Assembly: GCA_949987705.1 (NCBI GenBank)
Contig: OX465286.1
Coordinates: forward strand, 24,675,545 to 24,739,544
DNA length: 64,000 nucleotides
Direction of reading: 5' to 3'
Origin: Thereva unica
Taxonomy: Eukaryota; Arthropoda; Insecta; Diptera; Therevidae
The notes under the pieces are model-generated. The model worked only from the letters and a program-made list of their open reading frames with translations. It did no database searches and had not been told where the DNA came from. A program made the position numbers and the translations under genes. Shown here one piece after another: positions 58,259-64,000 of this stretch (within the stretch, counting starts at the first letter, position 1; each line of letters starts with the position of its first letter).

Positions 58259-58418
58259 CCCTTAACCTATTCCCCCCACTCCCCCATAACCCTTAACCGA
58301 TTCCCCCCCCCCGTACTAAGCTTGCTGCTAGACATTGCACCATGACGTGACAAACGACATGACGGACTGGTAGTACAAAGGGTGATTCCTGAGTTTAGCA
58401 CTGCCACATAAAAAAAAA

Positions 58419-60997
58419 ACAGTTTTCTGTTCTGGGCTAAAACTATTTCCATGATGATTATTAAATATATGTTCTAGCACTAATACTTTTTCCATAAATT
58501 CTCTTCGTGGTTTTTTAAGACCTCCTTCAGATACCTGGTCAACCCAAGTAAAAGAGAAGTCCTTTTGATCACATTCGTCCTCAAGTTTCAACTTTTTTAT
58601 GAGATATCCAGCTATATACTCCACAGCATCTTCTTCAAATTCCGTTAGGGATAACTCTTCATATTCTGGTTCTAGTTGGTGTAATATTTTATTTTCATTT
58701 TCTGCACTGCTAATAATTGGCCTCAACATATGTGCTGTAAACTGAACATCGTCAAACTGTTCTGAACAATTTTTAACATTGCTGCTGCAACTCACTTGTT
58801 GAGAGCTATCTGAACGACCTTAAGAACAATAATAAAAATGTTACAAATTTATATTTTTATTATAAACACTAATAAGCATATTATAAGCTATTCACAAATA
58901 TAAGTACTGCTTTCTTATTATAAGCATAACTAAATATTTTCTACATCTACATTACCATAAAAAACAGACGGCACAACATTGAAAGCATATTTTACAATTG
59001 TTTCATAATTTACCTAAAATACACATTCTTAACCTATATTTGAATTCTAAAGACGTGGGATGATCGTGAAGTCCACCTTTAGAACGAATAGTTCCAAAAA
59101 AGCGTTCGAGATCATCCTGATGTAGTCTTCTTGTTAAAATGTATTTATTACCATATTGTAGCTCTAAATATTTCGATAATGCAACTAGTGAAGCATTATT
59201 CAGGAGAATACCTTTTTGGAAAGGTAAGAGGACCTTTCTATTTCCAACTCTTAAGGAACTTATTTTGTCATTTGTTAAGGCAATAATACTTAGTTGGACT
59301 TCATTGCATGATTGAAATGCTTCGGTTCTAGGTTTTAAATCTTTTGTAGCAGCGGAAGAATTAAATACATCAAACCAGTCGTTTATTAACTTTAAAAATT
59401 CGCTGGTTTCTAACGCATTATTTATGTCACCTATCTTGCCTAAACTTATAGCTCTTTTAAGAGCTTCAGAAACCGTATTAGAAAGAAGTTGGACAGCATA
59501 CTTGACTTTTTGTCGAGACGCATTTTTTACATCCAAATGGATATCTGAAATCTTATGGCAAATATTTAATTCTTTTTGAAGTTTTAATAACTCAACTATT
59601 GGTTTGGAGTTGATTTATTTTTTTATCTAGTATGAAACCTGTGTCGATGAAGTGGTTTCGCACTAGTTTCATTAAATGAGGGGTGTCCGCAAAGGCAAAG
59701 ATTTTTCGACCGCCTACATAAAAATAGGGGTTTTCATGATTTATTTTTAATTCTTTCCAGAGACCCATATTTGTAGGTCCCATGTCACATACAACAGACA
59801 AAACAACATAATTAATATTTTGCAATGATCTTATGATATGTTCTGTGATACCAGCTGTCATAGCACAGTCGAAATTGTAATAAATCACTTGCTTCCAGTT
59901 TTTATATAGTCCACGAATCATTGCAACTTGCACATATTTCGCCGGCTTTAACACAATATCACAAGACCGGTCATATTCGTAACTACCTTTTACCTTCATT
60001 TCGTCAAAGCTTAACTCACACACTCGATCTTTCTCGTTGTACTCACAACCTTTAAGCAAATTTAATACACACTGTAATAGTCCTGTTTCCATGTTTAATT
60101 TAGCCGCCCACTTTTTTAAAGTCGGTATGGATGGTAAGGGGTACCCACGTGAACGTAAAAGACGGTAACATTTTGCTCAGGCGGAGTACAAAGATATCGC
60201 ATTTGCTATATCCTCAGGACACCATTTGATCCTTTTCTGCGAGTTTCTTATTTTCTTTACTTGCGATGTAGTAAATAGTCGTGTAAAGTTCTTATAAATC
60301 TCCCTTTCTTCCTCTAATTGCTTTTTGAATACCATCTTTTCTTTTCTCTCCTTCCGTAGGAGCTTCTTCAATCTGGAAATTTCTTTCTCTGAAATGTTGT
60401 CCAAGTCTCCTCTACAAAGAATAATAATAAGTACACTACGAATATAATTTACGGTTCGGAAATTTTCAAATTACTTTGTTTGTGTAGCAACATTTGTAGT
60501 GTTATTTGTTTTACTAATATCCAATTCACTATTTACGGCTGAAGCATCTATTTTCATAAGGCATCTTTGATTTCTGGGAAAGAAATGTTGAAATGACAAA
60601 TGGTCGGAAATTGTAATGCTTAAAAGAATATATTTTACTCTTCATATTCTGAAATAGCTTCGTTAGCAAGCTGTTTTCGTTGCCTTTTATATATTCTTTC
60701 TCCCCTTGCCGAGTGATCTTCAGAAAGAGGTAAATGTTTACTAGGAATAGCTTCTTTCTTCAGTCTCCTTTTACTCACATCTGTTTTTAAAAGAATGTCT
60801 TGTAGTCTATAATCAGCATCCACAAAGTGAACGGAACATATTCTCGCGGCACTAATATTGCAATTTTTGTTTCCACAAAGTTTTATCTACTGTTCACATA
60901 CATTTTCGTTTTTTGGAAATCTGTAATATCTTACTTTGTCCTTGCAATATTTATTGTCTTCATAATTCTTACAATTGATCACTTCACACTTAACCAT
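58419..60997 (-). pseudogene. P-element (THAP9-like) transposase, right copy, broken
   Basis: Exons on minus: E1 60997-60639 (THAP; zinc ligands intact, but the conserved Trp codon after VCEQ is TAG), E2 60573-60475, E3 60411-59014, E4 58818 downward. Junction phases agree (YEE|NQRC, TK|GDLD, CILG|). E3 has a leucine-zipper-like helix (ISRLKKLLRKERKEK), a TGA at 60179-60177, then the catalytic core: ELSFDEMKV (acidic pair), VVCDMGPTNMGLW, FAFADTPHLMKLVRN; a frameshift at about 59.6 kb; then QDDLERFFGTIRSKGG, the P/THAP9 C-terminal signature. E4 ends where the LINE poly-A interrupts. It excises and inserts DNA using GTP as cofactor in known P elements; inactive here. Confidence 0.88.
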
Positions 60998-61135
60998 TCT
61001 CACCTATTTTAGTCACTTTTTAATTTAAAAATCTAAATTTTTAACGTTATTTGCTTTTCAAAATACTTTCCACTTCACTTTGCTTAAATTGAACGTGCCA
61101 AGTGACGTCACCACCAAAATGACATTTTAAAGGTA

Positions 61136-63081
61136 CAAACAGATTGGCGCGAATTTTGTCGCGGAGGCGGTGTCCGTGGCGGCAAAATCGATTAAAATAC
61201 ACGCACCACCATATATGCTACCACAAAGGCGCGGAGGCGACTTGTCGCGCGGACAAATTCGAGCTATTTCGAATTCTGCCGCTGGTCGCCCAGTGGTACC
61301 AACCATGACGAGCTGATTTAGTACACATTTTTTGCTTTGAACTGCTGTCTGCCTGCAAATTGACAATTTGTTCGTGGCGGTTATTTTTAAAAATTCGTGA
61401 TTTTTTTTTTTTAGTTTTTTAATGCAATTTATTATAAAATGGCAAAAAAGAAATTTACCAATTATGGGGCATAAAAAAGACTGTGTTGCAGGTATTTAAA
61501 ACTAATTATTGTAATAAAATCAATCAAAAACAGTCAACAATAAAAAAAATTTTGTCTCTATTTAGCAACTCAATGTGACGGTTAATTTAAGCTTTTGGAG
61601 GTACTTCAAGTTTATTTTTTAGTGAAATGTTTATATTTATCCCAGAGGAATTTAACATAGGATTAAAAACTATAAAATTCCGGAGCCGGAGGAAAAACAG
61701 GAGCCAAAGTAAAAGTAAAGTATTAAATTAATTTCTGGGAAAGTTTTTAGTTAAAGTTTTTGGTCAGATAAAATTTGAATTAAAACATGCTGAGGGTTTA
61801 AGCTGGAAATATTGATGATAGTATTTTAGGCGGAAACGCGGAAGGAGAATTTTTTATTACTTTCTAATGATCTAATATACATAGTTTAAACTTTCAGGTT
61901 GTGAAGCAGGTGGTATTAAATAGGCAAAAATAGGTTTTACTACTACTTACATTAGAGTTAACCCAAGACGTTCTGCTGGGAAAATAGACTCCCGGGGGGA
62001 CTGTTTTATTAATCCTTCTTCTAGTAATGTTAGAAGCAACTTGAATTGTTTGCAGTCCATCCTCGTAGCTAAAGAAAAGCGTTCCGGATCTTGACTTCTC
62101 ATTGCGCGAAATATTTTCTCATAAAACCCCAGCTGCTTTCGCGTCCTATTAATAGGTCTTACCCACCATCTTCTTCTGTTCATAATTTCTCTTTGGAAAC
62201 TATATGCCATGAACACATTATACACAATTTGGCACCTTTGAAGCTCTTGTTCCATTATTGAAAATTTTTAAAAAACTACACAAACTGATATGGAATTTTT
62301 AAAGCTAAGCTATTTAAGTGATTTTAGGCAGGTCCTATAAATGGGAAAAACAATTCCGAACAAACCCACCCTTTTATTTTAATTTTTCGGGTAATATTCG
62401 GTGAATGGAAAAATACCATTAAGCAGCCCAATGTAAACAACAAATCGCCCATTGTTTACTTACAGGTAAACTTATATAATGTTATATCATAAAATAGGTC
62501 ATGGAACTACCCTCTTTCAAATCAAACCCTTTAATTTTTAAATTCTAAGTAATTTTGGGTACATGGGAAAATGTCATTATGCAGTTCAATGTAAAAAACA
62601 AACCGCCCATCTCCTACTTGAAGGTAAAATTATCTAATTTAGTACCATAAAACAAGTCATGGAACCACCCTCTTTCAAATAAAACCCTTTAGTTTTTAAA
62701 TTTCAGGTAATTTTCTGTAAATGGAAAAATATTATCTAACACCTCAATTCTTCCTTTTTTAATTCCAAGTAAATTTTGCTTTATTCAAATATTGAAAAAA
62801 AAAAACAATATACGAAAATATTGAAAATAGCTTGAATTTTTATTTCTACGTAAGAGCACAGTTATAATTAAGGATCATGTGTTTTCACATAATAAATAAT
62901 TAAAAAAGTACAAAATAAATTCATTAAATTATATTTACATTAAAAATTTCAAATTCATTTATTTAAATTCCATCGTCCGTTAAATTCCGTTAAATTGTCC
63001 GCGCCGCGCCAATCTGTTAGCTAAGGCGGAATCTAAAATCCGTCGAGCGGCGCGGCAAAAGTTGTCGCGCCAATCTGTTTC
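61136..63081. mobile_element. Second Harbinger element, in the right P end
   Basis: The ends AAACAGATTGGCGCG and CGCGCCAATCTGTTT are inverted. The flanks AGGTA and TACC give a TA (or TAC) duplication. Subterminal DNA repeats CGCGGAGGCGG-like and GTCGCGC words. It carries one transposase fragment. The P end continues on both sides (GACATTTTAAAGGTA left, TACCTTAATGCTGG right). Confidence 0.82.
61947..62255 (-). pseudogene. Harbinger transposase N-terminal fragment
   Basis: Starts at 62255 with RRRWWVRPINRTRKQLGFY, RMDCKQFKLLLTLLEEGLIK and FPAERLGLTL, the standard N-terminal signature before the DDE domain. No catalytic part follows; 61382-61946 has no matching frame. The element is therefore non-autonomous. 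Confidence 0.85.
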
Positions 63082-63132
63082 TACCTTAATGCTGGCACTC
63101 TAGTTACATTACCTTGTATTCTGTATACCGTG
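63082..63132 (-). repeat. Right terminal repeat of the P-like composite
   Basis: GTTACATTACCTTGTATTCT then GTATACCGTG, inverse of the left end at 42000-42024. Followed by the TSD ACTAAAAG. Confidence 0.85.
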
Positions 63133-63149
63133 ACTAAAAGTTTATATTT

Positions 63150-63310
63150 TTGAAATATTGTTTTTACTTAACGGAAAATGTTGACGCGAAGAAAGAAAAA
63201 AGTTGCAGCTGCGGTAATAATAATGCAATCCATAAAAAAAAGCAAGCAAGAAAATATTGGATGAAGAATTGGCTGGCAGAGCGCGATCGTTTCAGCCATA
63301 TGCCCCTGTT
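63150..63310 (+). pseudogene. Harbinger-like transposase N-terminal fragment
   Basis: KKKQARKYWMKNWLAERDRF then SHMPLLKEL matches the start of HARBI1/ALP1-like transposases. An A-run shifts the frame just upstream (KVAAAVIIMQSIKK in the neighbouring frame fits the same gene). It ends abruptly where R1-like sequence begins at about 63310. The 21-kb unit is inserted just upstream. Confidence 0.6.
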
Positions 63311-64000
63311 AAAGGAATTGGCAATCGGATCTCATCATATGCTCCACGATGTTTTCCGGCGTTTGTGGCGCCTGGGCCGTTTCTTCTAATTTCGCCCTTT
63401 CCTCGGCGTATCTCGAGCAGGCAAAGAAGACGTGCTCTGCGTCTTCTTCCGTCGCTGGGCATACCGGACACATCGGTGAATCGTCGTGCCCGAAGCGGTG
63501 GAGATATTTCCTATACCCCCCATGTCCGCTCAGGGACTGCGTGAGGTCGTAACTTACTTCCCCACGCTCCCTCGAAACCCATATTCCCACGTTAGGGATA
63601 AGTCTGTGGGTTCAACGACCCTTAACAGACTCGTCCCACTTCCCCTGCCATTCCCTTAAGGACTCACAGCGCGCAATCTACCGCCGTACCCTTCTTGGCT
63701 GTCCTCTACCGTATTCTGGGTCATAGAGACGCATGCCCTCCCTCGCCAGAATGTCTACGGGAATCATCCCCGCTATCACGCACGCCGCATCGTCGGACGT
63801 GGTCCTGTACGCGCAGCAAGCGCGAAGTGCACTTAGCCTATATGCACCCCTCCATTTCCTGCTATTAGCAGTCCTGTTTAACGCTGCTTCCCACACTGGC
63901 GCTGCGTATAACAGGACTGAGCTGACCACCCTCCCCAGGAGGAGGCGGCGACTCGGTCTAGGGCCCCCAACATTGGGCAGCATTCTTGCGAGTGCTGCAC
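63309..64000 (-). pseudogene. R1-like LINE C-terminal fragment, runs off the window
   Basis: One minus-strand frame reads GRVVSSVLLYAAPVWEAAL, CAYRTTSDDAACVIAGMIPV, two in-frame stops (TAG after RRVRR and TGA within VKGR*THRLIP), then LTQSLSGHGGYRKYLHRFG and the Cys-His motif CPVCPATEEDAEHVFFACS. This is the tail of an R1-clade LINE reverse transcriptase. The catalytic part would lie beyond 64000. Confidence 0.85.

Larger units (their letters stand above)
54700..58418 (+). mobile_element. Jockey-like LINE inserted in the P transposase gene
   Basis: The 5' boundary is uncertain (between 54700 and 55100). A 5' leader, one large broken frame and a 3' UTR follow; the UTR has CCCCATAACCCTTAACC twice, then ACCATGACGTGACAAACG and CACTGCCACAT plus A10. 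The poly-A meets P sequence (CAGTTTTCTG) at 58418/58419. Confidence 0.82.
42000..63132. mobile_element. 21-kb P-element-like composite with inverted P ends
   Basis: The outer ends are inverted copies starting CACGGTATACAGAATACAAG (42000 and 63132). They are flanked by the perfect 8-bp duplication ACTAAAAG (41992-41999 and 63133-63140); 8 bp is the P-element TSD length. Inside each end lies a P-type 5' region with a THAP exon: left on plus (45186-45548), right on minus (60997-60639). The right half continues into P transposase exons to 58419. The P 3' end was not found; the inner junction is hidden by a LINE and a hAT element. One transposition event using two 5'-type ends is the simplest reading; later growth by nested insertions explains the length. 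Confidence 0.78.

Overview
This is animal nuclear DNA, most probably from an insect. It is AT-rich, has short GT-AG introns, and carries parts of two ordinary host genes: the mitochondrial ribosomal protein gene mRpL30 (2657-3784, minus) and the last coding exon of an HLH4C/NHLH-type bHLH factor (9224-9635, minus). A MADF-domain gene is cut by the left edge (1-222, minus). Nearly everything else is transposable elements (TEs) nested in one another. No rRNA, tRNA, CRISPR array or bacterial-type operon was seen.

Layout. 0-16.5 kb: host genes with small non-autonomous elements (foldback, Harbinger-type, hAT-type and P-like miniature elements) and the 5' part of a copia element (10.3-12.0 kb). 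16.7-19.6 kb: a 5'-truncated jockey/CR1-like LINE. 20.2-35.2 kb: a Foldback/NOF-like element with long, internally repeated inverted ends around a broken multi-exon Mutator-type transposase gene; inside it sit a miniature element whose target duplication was split by a near-intact Ty3/gypsy element (27715-33515), and a P-like miniature element. 35.2-42 kb: a copia pol fragment, a LINE fragment, short tailed repeats and another foldback element.

42.0-63.1 kb: a 21-kb unit bounded by P-element-like inverted ends and a perfect 8-bp target duplication (ACTAAAAG). Each end carries its own inverted P-element 5' region with a THAP exon. Inside are two Harbinger elements (one in each P end), a 9-kb palindromic hAT element with 8-bp duplication CTATAAGG that itself contains an RTE-like LINE and a Helitron, and a jockey-like LINE inserted in the P transposase gene. 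63.1-64 kb: a Harbinger N-terminal fragment and an R1-like LINE fragment running off the window.

Most TE genes are broken by single stops, frameshifts or nested insertions. The insertions can be ordered because target duplications and an internal empty site are visible. The point most relevant to the host is a 537-bp miniature element inserted exactly at the start codon of mRpL30. Family calls rest on recognised protein motifs, end sequences and target-site duplications (TSDs); no database search was run.
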